A stretch of DNA of 64,000 nt from Xenophilus aerolatus (GTDB lineage: Bacteria > Pseudomonadota > Gammaproteobacteria > Burkholderiales > Burkholderiaceae_C), in contig QAIB01000002.1 of NCBI GenBank assembly GCA_030418545.1, positions 776,908 to 840,907 of the forward strand, read 5' to 3'. Made by a program: the position numbers and the translations under genes. Numbering within the stretch: the first letter of the stretch is position 1; every line of letters starts with the position of its first letter. Shown here in pieces: positions 20,176 through 29,061 of the stretch. The notes below the pieces were generated by a model. That model was not told the DNA's origin. It did no database searches and saw only the letters and a list, made by a program, of their open reading frames with translations.

Positions 20176-20796
20176 TCAGTGGCTCAGATGCAGACCGCAC
20201 TCGCGGTTGTCTTCGCCCTTGGTCGGGTCCACGTAGTCGAAGTTGTTGGGCAGGCCGTGCTTCTCGCAGTATTCGTACAGGTCCTTGGAGGACCAGTGCA
20301 GCAGCGGCGCGACCTTGATCAGGCCGTCGGGGTTGAGGCTCACCGGGTCCATCTGGGCGCGCACGGCGGTGTCGGTGGCGCGCAGGGCGGTGAACCAGAC
20401 CTTCGGCGCCGTCTCGCGCAGGGCGCGGGCGAAGGGCTCGAGCTTCACCTCTTCGGTGAAGGCCGCGTGGCGCGGGTCGTCCAGCGCGGGCGTCGGGCCG
20501 TCCACGGCCTCGCGGTGCGCGCGCGAGCGCCGCGGCAGGTAGATCTTCAGGTTGAGCTTCAGCTGCTTCGTCACCTCGTCCGCGAAGCGGTAGGTGGCCT
20601 CGGTGTTGTAGCCGTTGTCCATCCAGACCACCGGCACGTCGGGCTGCACGCGCGTGACGAGGTGCAGGATCACCGCCTCGAAGGGCCGGAAGTTGGTGGT
20701 GACGATGGCCGGCTGGCCCAGGCCGATGGCCCAGTCGACCAGGCCCTCGGCGTTGCGGCCGAGGCGGTCGTTGATGTCTGCGAGGTCGATGCTCAT
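20176..20796 (-). CDS. cysH: PAPS/APS reductase, cluster-lacking type
   Basis: 206-aa PP-loop reductase that reduces activated sulfate to sulfite in assimilatory sulfur metabolism. It has TTNFRPFEAVILHLV, VVWMDNGYNTEATYRFADEV, WFTALRATDT and C-terminal ECGLH with the catalytic cysteine. The CC and CxxC cysteines that bind [4Fe-4S] in APS reductases are absent; apart from one Cys in EYCEKHG, ECGLH holds the only cysteine. That pattern matches PAPS reductases, implying an APS kinase elsewhere. The length is short for either type. ATG at 20796. Confidence 0.88.
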   Translation of the reverse strand: MSIDLADINDRLGRNAEGLVDWAIGLGQPAIVTTNFRPFEAVILHLVTRVQPDVPVVWMDNGYNTEATYRFADEVTKQLKLNLKIYLPRRSRAHREAVDGPTPALDDPRHAAFTEEVKLEPFARALRETAPKVWFTALRATDTAVRAQMDPVSLNPDGLIKVAPLLHWSSKDLYEYCEKHGLPNNFDYVDPTKGEDNRECGLHLSH

Positions 20797-20860
20797 GGGG
20801 CGGGTGTTCCGTGGGAGCGGGTCGCCGTGCGCAAGGCGCCAGCACCCGAGGCCTGCACTT

Positions 20861-20940
20861 TAGGGAGCACCCTTATGAAAGCAAACGATCTTTTAGTTCA
20901 CGCGTTATGCGGATAAGCAAATGCGCCAGTGTTCATGCGG
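20861..20940 (-). promoter_or_regulatory. cysH upstream region, near-duplicate of the cysI upstream region
   Basis: 80 bases that match 23403-23482 at about 65 positions without gaps. On the minus strand they contain the dyad CTTATCCGCATAA and the block ATCGTTTGCTTTCATAAG. Shared only by the two sulfur reduction promoters, it is the obvious candidate for CysB-type LysR activation; the regulator is inferred, not encoded here. Confidence 0.65.
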
Positions 20941-21155
20941 GTTCCGGCGGGGTCGGGGCATGAATCCGGATAAAGCGGGGGAGGCAGGGAAGCGCGGATG
21001 GCGGATGACGCCCGAGAACACCAGTCCGAACGGCTGGTTGTCGATTCGCGACCTCGTGTCAGCCGCCGATCGTCATGCCCGTGACGAATTCGGCCGCCAG
21101 GCCCGACTGGCGGGCACTGGCGGCCGATGGCACTTTTCGCTTGTGTCGAGGCCGA
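20941..21155. other. Intergenic stretch with no supported gene
   Basis: The distance from the cysH start to the end of the DUF934 gene is 359 bp. Beyond the promoter block, this part shows only short frames with arginine-rich, low-complexity translations and no ribosome-binding site. No hairpin with a T-run was seen. Confidence 0.6.
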
Positions 21156-21548
21156 TCAGTCGCGTGCGAACAGCGGCTCGGGCTCCTGCGCATCGCCCTG
21201 GTAGAAGGCGGCGAAGCGGTCGAACTGGCGTTGCGCGGCCGAGGCGTCGACGCCTTCCTTGAGCACCGCGCTCGAAAAGCCGGTGCGCTGCATCTGCACC
21301 AGCTGGTCGATCAGCACGTCCCCCGTGGCGCGGATGTCGCCGGTGAAGCCCAGGCGCCGGCGCAGCAGGAAGGCCTGGCTGTAGGCGCGGCCGTCGGTGA
21401 ACTTGGGGAACACGAGGTCGATGCGTTCGACGTCCTGCAGGCAGTTCTCGATGGCGAGCGGATCGGCGTCGTTGGCGAGTTGCAGCACCTTCGGGTCGCC
21501 ATCGTCGACGTGCTCCTCGGCGGCCAGGATCTTCAATGTCCGGTTCAT
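21156..21548 (-). CDS. DUF934 protein linked to sulfite reductase
   Basis: 130 aa beginning MNRTLKILAAEEHVDD. The central block DLVFPKFTDGRAYSQAFLLRRRLGFTGDIRATGDVL (residues 47-82) is characteristic of DUF934, a family repeatedly found directly after cysI in proteobacteria and often labelled oxidoreductase without evidence. No cofactor motif is visible. The ATG overlaps the cysI stop (ATGA), so co-translation with sulfite reductase is expected and a role in sulfite reductase function or maturation is plausible. Confidence 0.9.
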   Translation of the reverse strand: MNRTLKILAAEEHVDDGDPKVLQLANDADPLAIENCLQDVERIDLVFPKFTDGRAYSQAFLLRRRLGFTGDIRATGDVLIDQLVQMQRTGFSSAVLKEGVDASAAQRQFDRFAAFYQGDAQEPEPLFARD

Positions 21549-23326
21549 GCCGACACCTCCTCGGCCTTGAAGCGCGCACCGTTGGCGGCCGCCTTGAAGG
21601 GGTCGTGGCCGACGCGGCGCAGCGTGTCGATGAAGGTCTCGCCGGCGTTGCGGGTGTCGCGGTAGGTGTTGAGCACCGCCTCGATGACATCCGGCACCTC
21701 GGCCGCCGAGAAGGAGGGGCCGACCACCTTGCCGGCCTGCGCCGGGCCGCTGAGGTCCGAACCATCGGAGCCGGCCAGCGTGACCTGGTACCACTCCTTG
21801 CCGTCCTTGTCGACGCCGAGGATGCCGATGTGGCCGCTGTGGTGGTGGCCGCAGCTGTTGATGCAGCCGCTGATGTGCAGGTCGATCTCGCCCAGGTCGT
21901 CGAGTTCGTCCAGGTCCTGGTAGCGCTCGGTGATGGCTTCGGCCACGGGAATCGAGCGCGCATTGGCCAGCGCGCAGAAGTCGCCGCCGGGGCAGGCGAT
22001 CATGTCGGTGAGCAGGTGCACGTTGGCGCTGGCGAATCCGGCGGCGCGGGCCGCGAGCCACAGCGCGTGCAGGTCCTCGGCATGCACCCAGGGCAGCAGC
22101 ACGTTCTGGTCGTGCGTCACGCGCACCTCGCCGGCCGAGAAGCGGTCGGCCAGCGCGGCCACGGTGTCGAGCTGGTCGGCGTTCGCGTCGCCAGGCGCCT
22201 GGCCCAGGCGCTTGAAGGACAGCGTGACGGCGCGCAGCGCAGGGTTCTTGTGCGGCGCCACGTTGCGCTGCAGCCAGCGCGCGAACTGCACGTCGTCGGC
22301 TGCCTGTTCGCGCAGGGCGGCGTCGGTGACCTCGGCGCTTTGGTACACGCGCTGCGCCAGGGCGGGCGGCACGAAGGACGCGGCGACGCGGTCGAACTCG
22401 GCCTGCGTGATGGTGTGCGGCGCGCCGTCGTGCTCGAGGATCTGCCTGTACTCGGCCTCGACGTCGTCGATGTAGCGCTGGCCCTCGGCCTTCACCAGGA
22501 TCTTGATGCGGGCCTTGTAGATGTTGTCGCGGCGGCCGTAGCGGTTGTAGACGCGGATCACGGCCTCGAGGTAGTTCATGATCTGCTGCCAGGGCAGGAA
22601 CTCGCGCAGCACGGTGCCCACGATCGGCGTGCGGCCCATGCCGCCGCCGACCTGCACGCGGAAGCCGATCTCGCCCGCGTCGTTCTTGAGCAGCTTCAGG
22701 CCCACGTCGTGCCAGCCGGTGGCGGCGCGGTCTTCGGCGGCGCCGGTGATCGCGATCTTGAACTTGCGCGGCAGGAAGGCGAACTCGGGGTGCAGCGTGC
22801 TCCACTGCCGCATGATCTCGGCGTAGGGGCGGGGGTCGACCACCTCGTCGACCGCGACGCCGGCGCGCTCGTCGCTGGTGATGTTGCGGATGCAGTTGCC
22901 GCTGGTCTGGATGCCGTGCATGTCGACCGAGGCCAGCAGGTCCATCACGTCGGCCGATTTAGCCAACGGGATCCAGTTGTACTGCACGTTCTGCCGCGTG
23001 GTGAAGTGCGCGTAGTGGGTGGGCAGCTTGTGCGATCCCAGCTTGCCCTGCGTCTCGACCGCGCGCTTGTAGACCTCGGCCTCGGGCTCGTCGTACTCGC
23101 GCGCGATCTTCGCCAGCACGCGCAGCTGGCGGCTGCTCAGTTCGCCGTAGGGCACGGCCACGCGCAGCATCGGGGCGTAGCGCTGCACGTACCAGCCGTT
23201 CTGCAGGCGCAGCGGGCGGAACTCGTCTTCGGGCAGCTTGCCCGCTTGCCAGCGCTCGAGCTGGTCGCGGAATTGCGCGGCCCGCAGGCGCACGAACTGG
23301 CGGTCGAAATCTGTGTACTGGTACAT
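21545..23326 (-). CDS. cysI: Sulfite reductase, siroheme/[4Fe-4S] hemoprotein
   Basis: 593-aa nitrite/sulfite reductase family protein, six-electron reduction of sulfite to sulfide. Two ferrodoxin-like half repeats are present. NCIRNITSDE and RKFKIAITGAAEDRAA mark the first half. The cluster/siroheme cysteines are CPGGDFC and CINSCGHH around residues 430-478. No flavoprotein (CysJ) gene is adjacent, so electrons probably come from ferredoxin, consistent with fdxA and FNR nearby. It follows a promoter region duplicated at cysH and overlaps the DUF934 gene. Start MYQYTDFDRQFV. Confidence 0.93.
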   Translation of the reverse strand: MYQYTDFDRQFVRLRAAQFRDQLERWQAGKLPEDEFRPLRLQNGWYVQRYAPMLRVAVPYGELSSRQLRVLAKIAREYDEPEAEVYKRAVETQGKLGSHKLPTHYAHFTTRQNVQYNWIPLAKSADVMDLLASVDMHGIQTSGNCIRNITSDERAGVAVDEVVDPRPYAEIMRQWSTLHPEFAFLPRKFKIAITGAAEDRAATGWHDVGLKLLKNDAGEIGFRVQVGGGMGRTPIVGTVLREFLPWQQIMNYLEAVIRVYNRYGRRDNIYKARIKILVKAEGQRYIDDVEAEYRQILEHDGAPHTITQAEFDRVAASFVPPALAQRVYQSAEVTDAALREQAADDVQFARWLQRNVAPHKNPALRAVTLSFKRLGQAPGDANADQLDTVAALADRFSAGEVRVTHDQNVLLPWVHAEDLHALWLAARAAGFASANVHLLTDMIACPGGDFCALANARSIPVAEAITERYQDLDELDDLGEIDLHISGCINSCGHHHSGHIGILGVDKDGKEWYQVTLAGSDGSDLSGPAQAGKVVGPSFSAAEVPDVIEAVLNTYRDTRNAGETFIDTLRRVGHDPFKAAANGARFKAEEVSA

Positions 23327-23402
23327 CGTGTGGCGGTCGGAAGGCCCGTCGGGAGGTGGCGGCGCGGCCGCAGGCGCCAGCCTTCGGAGGAAGGCGGAAC
23401 TC

Positions 23403-23482
23403 TAGGGGCAGCGCTTATGAAAGCAAACGATTTTCTGGTTCGCGCCTTATGCGGATAAGCATATGCACCAGCATCCATGCGG
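23403..23482 (-). promoter_or_regulatory. cysI upstream region, near-duplicate of the cysH upstream region
   Basis: Matches 20861-20940 over 80 bases (about 81%). The most conserved part is the inverted CTTATCCGCATAAG and CGTTTGCTTTCATAAG, 75-130 bp upstream of the cysI start. It probably holds a CysB-dependent promoter. Confidence 0.65.
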
Positions 23483-23542
23483 CCTGCAGGCCCTTGGACG
23501 CGGTTTGCCGGATAAGGGCGGCAGGGGCGCGGGACCTCGATT

Positions 23543-25174
23543 CTAGGAAGTGCCCGCCCCGCGTGCAGGCGTGCCCGCGCCCGCAGAGAGGTCGGCCTGG
23601 ATCTCCTCCAGCCGGCGCCCCCGCGTCTCGACCCCGGCGAGGCCCAGCAGCAGCGCTGCCACGGCCATCGGTACGGCGATGAGCGTGGCCGACAGCGCCA
23701 GGTGGCCGAAGACGCCCAGCACCCCGAAGCCCGCGCCGAGGATGCCGCCGGCCTTGGAGCTCGCGGCGATCAGTCCCGAGCCCGAGCCGCGCAGGTGCAC
23801 CGGGTAGATCTCGGCGGCGTAGGGGATCAGCATGGCGATCACGCCGCTGGCGCTGAGCAGCAGCAGCGCCGTGGCCGCCACCATCGCGACCGGCGACTGC
23901 ACCCGCAGCACGGCCAGCACGCCGAAGACGGCCAGCGCGAAGGCGGTGAGGGCGATGAAGAGCACCAGCGCCTTCACGCTGCTCCAGCGGTGGTAGAGCC
24001 AGATCACGAGCGCCGTGCCGGGCAGCGCCAGCAGCGCCGAGCGCGCCAGCAGCGCGTTGGCTGCGCCCGGGTCCATGCCCATCGCGCCCAGGTTGGTCGG
24101 CAGCCACAGCAGGAAGCCGAAGTTCGCCAGGCCCCAGGCCAGCCCGCACACGATCAGGCCCCAGGTGATGCGCGCATGCGGCCCGCGCAGCAGCGCGCGC
24201 ATGCCACCGGCCGGTGGCTCGGGCTCCACCACCACGGCGGCGTCGGTCGGGGAGGCGGCCGCCGCGGCGCCCGAGAAGCGCGCCAGCACGGCCCGCGCCG
24301 CGTCGGGCAGCCCGGCGTTGGCCAGGAAGCGCGGCGACTCCGGGATGTAGCGCCCCAGGAAGATGATCAGCAGCCCCGTGGGCAGGCCCAGCAGCCACAG
24401 CGCGCGCCAGCTGAAGAGGGGCACCAGCAGGTCGGCCGATCCCGCGGCGAGCAGGTAGCCGGCCGAGGTGCCGATGCCGCCCAGCGCCACCAGCAGCCAG
24501 CCGCGATGCGCGGCAGGCACCGTCTCGGCCATCAGCGTGAAGGCGATCGGCAGCAGCCCACCTGCCGAGGCGCCCATGAGAAAGCACATCACGAGGTTCC
24601 AGCCGAAGCTGGGCATCGCGCCGCAGATGGCGGTGCCGATGAACATCAGCGCCGACAGCAGGATCGCCGAGCGGCGCCCGAACATGTCGGCCAGCCGGCC
24701 CCACAGCACCGAACCGACGGTGGTGCCGGTGAGTGCGACGAGCGCGAGGATGCCCGCCGTCTCCTTGCTGATGGCGTACTCGCGCGTCATGCCCGGCATG
24801 ACGAAGCCCAGCGTGGCGGGCTTGAGCACGTCCACGGCCAGCGCCACGACCAGCACCACGACGAGCTTCCAGTGCTCGGCATTGAGCGGCACGCCGTCGG
24901 CCAGGTGGAACTGCAGCGGCTGCGCAGGGTGGAGGGGCGCACGCAGCTGGGCGATGCGCGGCATCAGCCCGTAGGCCGCCAGCAGCACGCCCAGCGGGAT
25001 CATCGCCATGCCCACGAGCATCGGCATGTCCATCTCCATGCCGACCATCTCGTAGCCGGTGTGGCGGCCCATGAGGAACATGGGCGCATGCGCCAGCACG
25101 CCGCCGATGATCGCGAGGCAGCCGGCCCAGAAGGCCAGCGGGTGGTGCAGGGAGAAGTCGTGCGGGGAGCGCAA
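23543..25174 (-). CDS. MFS transporter, SV2/sugar-transporter-like
   Basis: 543-aa inner-membrane carrier. An unusual N-terminal module with two hydrophobic segments (about 12-35 and 52-70, between them a Met-rich GMEMDMPMLVGM) precedes a standard 12-helix MFS domain from about residue 100. The MFS signature between helices 2 and 3 is GRLADMFGRRSAI; PESPRFL after helix 6 and HLRGSGSG after helix 10 are typical of the metabolite/sugar-proton symporter group. The substrate is unknown. It is followed on the same strand by no gene that would identify it. The Met-rich loop could bind a soft metal, but this is speculative. Confidence 0.85.
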   Translation of the reverse strand: MRSPHDFSLHHPLAFWAGCLAIIGGVLAHAPMFLMGRHTGYEMVGMEMDMPMLVGMAMIPLGVLLAAYGLMPRIAQLRAPLHPAQPLQFHLADGVPLNAEHWKLVVVLVVALAVDVLKPATLGFVMPGMTREYAISKETAGILALVALTGTTVGSVLWGRLADMFGRRSAILLSALMFIGTAICGAMPSFGWNLVMCFLMGASAGGLLPIAFTLMAETVPAAHRGWLLVALGGIGTSAGYLLAAGSADLLVPLFSWRALWLLGLPTGLLIIFLGRYIPESPRFLANAGLPDAARAVLARFSGAAAAASPTDAAVVVEPEPPAGGMRALLRGPHARITWGLIVCGLAWGLANFGFLLWLPTNLGAMGMDPGAANALLARSALLALPGTALVIWLYHRWSSVKALVLFIALTAFALAVFGVLAVLRVQSPVAMVAATALLLLSASGVIAMLIPYAAEIYPVHLRGSGSGLIAASSKAGGILGAGFGVLGVFGHLALSATLIAVPMAVAALLLGLAGVETRGRRLEEIQADLSAGAGTPARGAGTS

Positions 25175-25220
25175 GGTGGGCGGAAAGAGGATGAGGGAGG
25201 CCGGATGCTACGCCGGCTTC

Positions 25221-25988
25221 TCAACGGCACATGGGCCAGCCGCCGACCTCCAGGTGGAAGTGGTCGGCATGCACCGCGTTGTAGCCCGGCCCCAGCACGC
25301 CGTCGAAGCTGCGGCAGGCGCCGGCCTGCAGGTCGTACAGGAAGGCCTGCACCGGGTCGGTGGCGCCGCGCCCGTCTGACCAGGGCCGCGCGGCGTCGCG
25401 CCGCACGACGAGCGCGCGGCCGCCCTCGAGCGTGATGCCTGCGACGTCGAGCGCATCGGCGGTGGCATGGCGGCTGCGCTGCCCGGTCGCGCGCCCGTCG
25501 CCGCTGTTGATGTCGCGGCAGGCGTAGCTGCCCAGGTGCTGCACCGACGCAGCGGGCCGGCCGAAGTGCCGGCGCGCCAGCGGCTGCAGTTCGTGCCGCT
25601 CCCACATCGCAAATGACAGGGCGGCGCGGCAGCTCAGCAGGGTCGGTGTGCTCAGTGCCACCTCGCGGCCGGCGCGCAGGCGCACCGCGTTCTCGAGTCC
25701 GCAGCCGCGCTGCAGCGGGCGGTCGGGCACCGCGTCGAAGCGCAGGCCCGCGGCCTGCAGCGCCGCCGCGCAGGCGACCGGGTCGGCGCGGGTGCGCCGC
25801 AGCTTCAACGGCGTGAGCCAGTTGGGCGTCTGCGCCACATCGAGCGGCGCGAAGGGGTCGAAGCGCGGCGGCAGCGTGAGCCAGCCCGCTGCGCGCCAAG
25901 CCCAGGCCGCGACCGCCGCCAAGACCAGCATCGCCAGCAGCCACGGCCAGCGGCGGCGAGGACGTGGCGAGGCGGGATCGCTGGACAT
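25221..25988 (-). CDS. Extensin-like family protein, membrane-anchored
   Basis: 255 aa. An N-terminal anchor (about 12-32, [18 protein letters not shown]) precedes a periplasmic extensin-like domain that belongs to the peptidoglycan-peptidase (VanY/MepA-like) fold group. Key features are [44 protein letters not shown] and the C-terminal [16 protein letters not shown], where the histidines and aspartates match the zinc-site pattern of that fold. Six conserved cysteines suggest disulfides. The ATG at 25988 lies 11 bp from a 57-bp repeat. Enzymatic activity has not been shown for most members. Confidence 0.82.
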   Translation of the reverse strand: MSSDPASPRPRRRWPWLLAMLVLAAVAAWAWRAAGWLTLPPRFDPFAPLDVAQTPNWLTPLKLRRTRADPVACAAALQAAGLRFDAVPDRPLQRGCGLENAVRLRAGREVALSTPTLLSCRAALSFAMWERHELQPLARRHFGRPAASVQHLGSYACRDINSGDGRATGQRSRHATADALDVAGITLEGGRALVVRRDAARPWSDGRGATDPVQAFLYDLQAGACRSFDGVLGPGYNAVHADHFHLEVGGWPMCR

Positions 25989-25998
25989 GGATTTGAAG

Positions 25999-26055
25999 AA
26001 AAAGTTGGCCGGAGAGCCCGTCGGGCGTGCGCAGCATGCTATCAAAAGAGAAGCA
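25999..26055 (-). repeat. 57-bp dispersed repeat, divergent copy D
   Basis: 57 bases from AAAAAGTTGGCC to GAGAAGCA (plus strand) align without gaps to 57061-57117 at about 60% identity, retaining GCCCGTC, GCGCAGCA and CTATCAAAA. It lies in the divergent gap between the extensin-like and MOSC genes and may carry part of their promoters. Confidence 0.5.
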
Positions 26056-26090
26056 TCCGTTTCGCTTTTCCGGGCCGGCCACAATGCCGC

Positions 26091-26609
26091 ATGGACCTCG
26101 ACCTGCGCACGCTGACCCGACGCTTCGCCCAGCCCGGCCGGCTGGAAGCGATCCACCTGCGTCCCGCGCGGCGCGCGCCGGTGCAGGCCGTGCACGAAGC
26201 CGTCGCCATCGCCGGCCGCGGCCTCGATGGCGACCGCAGCGCCCGGGCCGCCACGGTGGGCGGCAAGCGCCAGGTCACGCTGCTGCAGGCCGAACACCTG
26301 CCCGTGATCGCCGCGCTGGCCGCGCGCCCGCGCGTGGAGGCCGCGGACCTGCGTCGCAACCTCGTGGTGTCGGGCCTCAACCTCGTCGCCGCACGCGCGC
26401 TGTTTCGCGACCAGCCGATGGTGCTGCGCCTCGGCGATGCGGTGGTGCTGGAGCTCAGCGGCCCCTGCGAGCCGTGCTCGCGCATGGAGGAGCTGCTGGG
26501 CCCCGGCGGCTACAACGCGCTGCGCGGCCATGGCGGCATGACCGCGCGCGTGCTCGCCGGTGGTGTGCTGCGTGTGGGCGATGCGGTGCGCTGCGAGGCG
26601 CGGGACTAG
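26091..26609 (+). CDS. MOSC-domain protein
   Basis: 172-aa MOSC protein, a domain shared with the C-terminus of molybdenum-cofactor sulfurase and YiiM/YuaD proteins that handle molybdenum cofactor or N-hydroxylated substrates. Seen are [10 protein letters not shown] near residue 43, [43 protein letters not shown] with the conserved cysteine at about 126, and [12 protein letters not shown]. There is no N-terminal beta-barrel or 2Fe-2S domain, so it is a stand-alone type. The 3' end overlaps the convergent deacetylase gene by four bases. Confidence 0.87.
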   Translation: MDLDLRTLTRRFAQPGRLEAIHLRPARRAPVQAVHEAVAIAGRGLDGDRSARAATVGGKRQVTLLQAEHLPVIAALAARPRVEAADLRRNLVVSGLNLVAARALFRDQPMVLRLGDAVVLELSGPCEPCSRMEELLGPGGYNALRGHGGMTARVLAGGVLRVGDAVRCEARD

Positions 26610-27466
26610 CGGACGAAGCTCGGTCGAACGAACGCGCATTGCGACAGGGGCCGCAGATGCACCTGCACGTCGCCCGCGCTCACCACCGGCTTGAGCAGCG
26701 CGAGCGCCGACAGCTCCTCCACGCGGGCTTCGCCCACCGCATCGCCGTCGACGGCGCGCACCGAGGGGTGGCACATCAGCACGTCGCCCGCGCGCGCCTG
26801 CGCCAGCCAGGCCTGCATGCGGCGCAGGTAGGCGCTGCGGCCGCCGTCGAAACCGTACACGCCGAGCAAACGCCGGCTCATGGGCAGGCCGCGCTGGCGC
26901 GCCAGCGTCTCCAGCCCGGGCCCGCCCAGTGCGTGGATGAGGCGATGCTTGGCGGGCGCCGAGGCCGCTGGACCTGGGGGGCGCGTGCTGCGCAGCCACG
27001 GGGGGGCGCCGGGGTAGCGCGTCGCGAGCGCCTCGACGAGTTGCTCGCGCACGCCGGGCAACTGGTGCACGTGGCGGTGGCCGTCGACGTGCGCGGGCGC
27101 ACGGCCCATGGCCTGCTCGAAGCGGTCGAGCTGCGCGTCGATGGCCGCGCGCACGGCCTTCCGGTCGAGCTGGCGTGTCAGGCTGCGCAGGACCAGGCCG
27201 GGCAGCGAGGCCTCCGCGGGTGAGGGGTCCACCGCCGTGAGGTCCAGGTGCAGGCCCACGTCGGCCTGCTCCGGCGGCAGCACGCGCAGGCGCCGGGCCC
27301 CGGGCAGCCAGGCCGAACGCAGCACCATGCAGCTGGTGGCCGTGACGGCGCCGCGCTCGATCAACGACAGCACGGCCTGGTTGATGCCCTCGGAGAGGCC
27401 GAAATCATCGGCGCAGATGCAGAGGGTGCGGGCGTCGCCGGCCCCGTGTTGGACGAGCGAGCTCAC
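26606..27466 (-). CDS. YdjC/ChbG/HpnK-type carbohydrate deacetylase
   Basis: 286-aa metal-dependent deacetylase of the YdjC family. Metal-site motifs are [19 protein letters not shown] and [14 protein letters not shown], with a C-terminal LMCHPS. The GTG start at 27466 overlaps the stop of the upstream GT39 gene (GTGA). In such clusters these enzymes remove acetyl groups from a lipid-linked sugar after transfer. Here the order PAP2, GT2, GT39, deacetylase suggests modification of an undecaprenyl-linked or lipid A-linked amino sugar. The exact sugar is unknown. Confidence 0.85.
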   Translation of the reverse strand: MSSLVQHGAGDARTLCICADDFGLSEGINQAVLSLIERGAVTATSCMVLRSAWLPGARRLRVLPPEQADVGLHLDLTAVDPSPAEASLPGLVLRSLTRQLDRKAVRAAIDAQLDRFEQAMGRAPAHVDGHRHVHQLPGVREQLVEALATRYPGAPPWLRSTRPPGPAASAPAKHRLIHALGGPGLETLARQRGLPMSRRLLGVYGFDGGRSAYLRRMQAWLAQARAGDVLMCHPSVRAVDGDAVGEARVEELSALALLKPVVSAGDVQVHLRPLSQCAFVRPSFVR

Positions 27467-29061
27467 GCCGCTGCTCCCGCGCGAGGAACGGTGCCCCGCG
27501 GGCCGCTGTGCGACAGGCAGTCCGCGCCATCGCCGGCCCGGCCGTCGTGACGCCACACGGCGATGTGGGCGTTGGACGTGACCGGTGTCATGCCCAGCAC
27601 CCACGGCGCGAAGACCGGGGCGTCCGGCGGCCCGATGACCCAGCTGCGCCCCGCAGCGCACACGGCCGCCGGCTGCACCTCGATCGGCTGCAGCAGCCGC
27701 GTCGCAGCGTCGGCGTCGAAGCGGGCGGCGTCGGCCAGCTCCTTGCGCCAGTTGTCGCTCGCCTGCGCCACCTCGGGCCGCCAGTCGGCCGCCACCACCG
27801 CCGGGGCCGGCAGCCGCCAATAGAAGGGCAGCTCGTAGAAGTACTGGCCCAGCATCACCACCCGGTCGCCCGGCGCCACCGCCTGGCCGGCGGGCAGGTG
27901 GAGGGTGGCGTCGGGCGGCGTGCCCAGGCGAGCGGCCAGCACCACGCTGCCCAGGCAGGCCAGCGCGGCGGCACCGGCCGTCGCACCCAGCAGCCGGCGG
28001 CCGGCCCCTGCGGTGGCGGCGCGCCCGGCGAAACGCGCGATGCCGGTGGCCAGCGGTGGCAGGGCCGGCAGCACGTAGCCGATGAGCTTGGAGCGCGGCA
28101 GCGAGAAGAAGAGCACGACCACCACGGCCCAGGCCAGCATGAGCAGGTCCACGTCGTCGAGCCGGCGTCGCGCCCGGCCCGGCCCATCCTCCGGCCGACG
28201 CCAGGCGGCCAGCAGCCACGCCGACCACGGCAGGCACAGGCCCAGCATCACCGGCAGGTAGAACCAGAAGGGGTGCTCGTTGTTGAAGCCGCCCGCGGCG
28301 AAGCGCCGGAAGTGCTGGGTGATGACGAAATAGTCGAAGAAGGCCGGGAAGGTCCGCTGCATGGCGACGAACCATGGCCCCGCGATCGCCAGCAGCAGCA
28401 GCCAGCCCGGCCACCACGCGGCCAGCCGCAGCACGCGCGGCCGCCGGCTGGCGAGGGCCCACAGCAGCACCACGCCCGCCGGCAGCACGACGCCGATCAG
28501 GCCCTTGGACAGCAGGCCCAGCGCGGCAGCCGCGAAGGCCAGGGCCAGTGCGCCGCGCCAGGGTCGGCCGCATTCCCGGGCCAGGGCGGCGTCCACGGCC
28601 GCCAGCACGCAGGCCGAGATGCAGCCGGCCACCAGCATGTCGAGGTTGGCGAACTGTGCCCCCACGTAGAAGAAGGGCGCGCTGCACAGCACCGCGGTCG
28701 CCAGGCGCGCCTGCGCGTGCGAGGCGTGGCGCCGCAGGAACCAGAAGAGCGCGCCCGCCGCCAGCCAGGCACCCACCAGCGAAGGCAGGCGCGCGGCCCA
28801 CGGATGAGGACCGGCGACGGCCATGGCGGCGGCACCGATCCAGTAGAAAAGCGGCGGCTTGTGGAAGAAGGGCAGTCCGTTCAGGCGCGGCACCAGCCAG
28901 TCGCCCGACTGCAGCATGGCGTAGGCCACGCTGGCGTAGCGCCCTTCGTCCGGCGACGTCAGCGGCCGCCAGCCGATGCTCAGCGCCAGCCACAGCGCCG
29001 CGACGAGGAGGAAGGCCGCATCGCCGCGCGCGCCATCGGGGCGCGCCGGCGCGCGGTTCAT
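27463..29061 (-). CDS. ArnT-like GT39 membrane glycosyltransferase
   Basis: 532-aa polytopic protein of the ArnT/PMT family, which transfers a sugar from a polyprenyl phosphate carrier on the periplasmic face. The catalytic acidic residues of the first loop are in LTSPDEGRYASVAYAMLQ (about 35-52), followed by GDWLVPRLNGLPFFHKPPLFYW; about 11 hydrophobic segments follow and a soluble C-terminal part begins near 425. It overlaps the deacetylase gene and is overlapped by the GT2 gene, a tight four-gene unit. A lipid A acceptor, as for ArnT, is likely but unproven. Confidence 0.87.
   Translation of the reverse strand: MNRAPARPDGARGDAAFLLVAALWLALSIGWRPLTSPDEGRYASVAYAMLQSGDWLVPRLNGLPFFHKPPLFYWIGAAAMAVAGPHPWAARLPSLVGAWLAAGALFWFLRRHASHAQARLATAVLCSAPFFYVGAQFANLDMLVAGCISACVLAAVDAALARECGRPWRGALALAFAAAALGLLSKGLIGVVLPAGVVLLWALASRRPRVLRLAAWWPGWLLLLAIAGPWFVAMQRTFPAFFDYFVITQHFRRFAAGGFNNEHPFWFYLPVMLGLCLPWSAWLLAAWRRPEDGPGRARRRLDDVDLLMLAWAVVVVLFFSLPRSKLIGYVLPALPPLATGIARFAGRAATAGAGRRLLGATAGAAALACLGSVVLAARLGTPPDATLHLPAGQAVAPGDRVVMLGQYFYELPFYWRLPAPAVVAADWRPEVAQASDNWRKELADAARFDADAATRLLQPIEVQPAAVCAAGRSWVIGPPDAPVFAPWVLGMTPVTSNAHIAVWRHDGRAGDGADCLSHSGPRGTVPRAGAAA

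Noticed and set aside
20921..21262. Possible 113-aa gene in the cysH-DUF934 gap
   Set aside because: No ribosome-binding site, arginine-rich tail, and it runs into the 3' end of the DUF934 gene in antisense.
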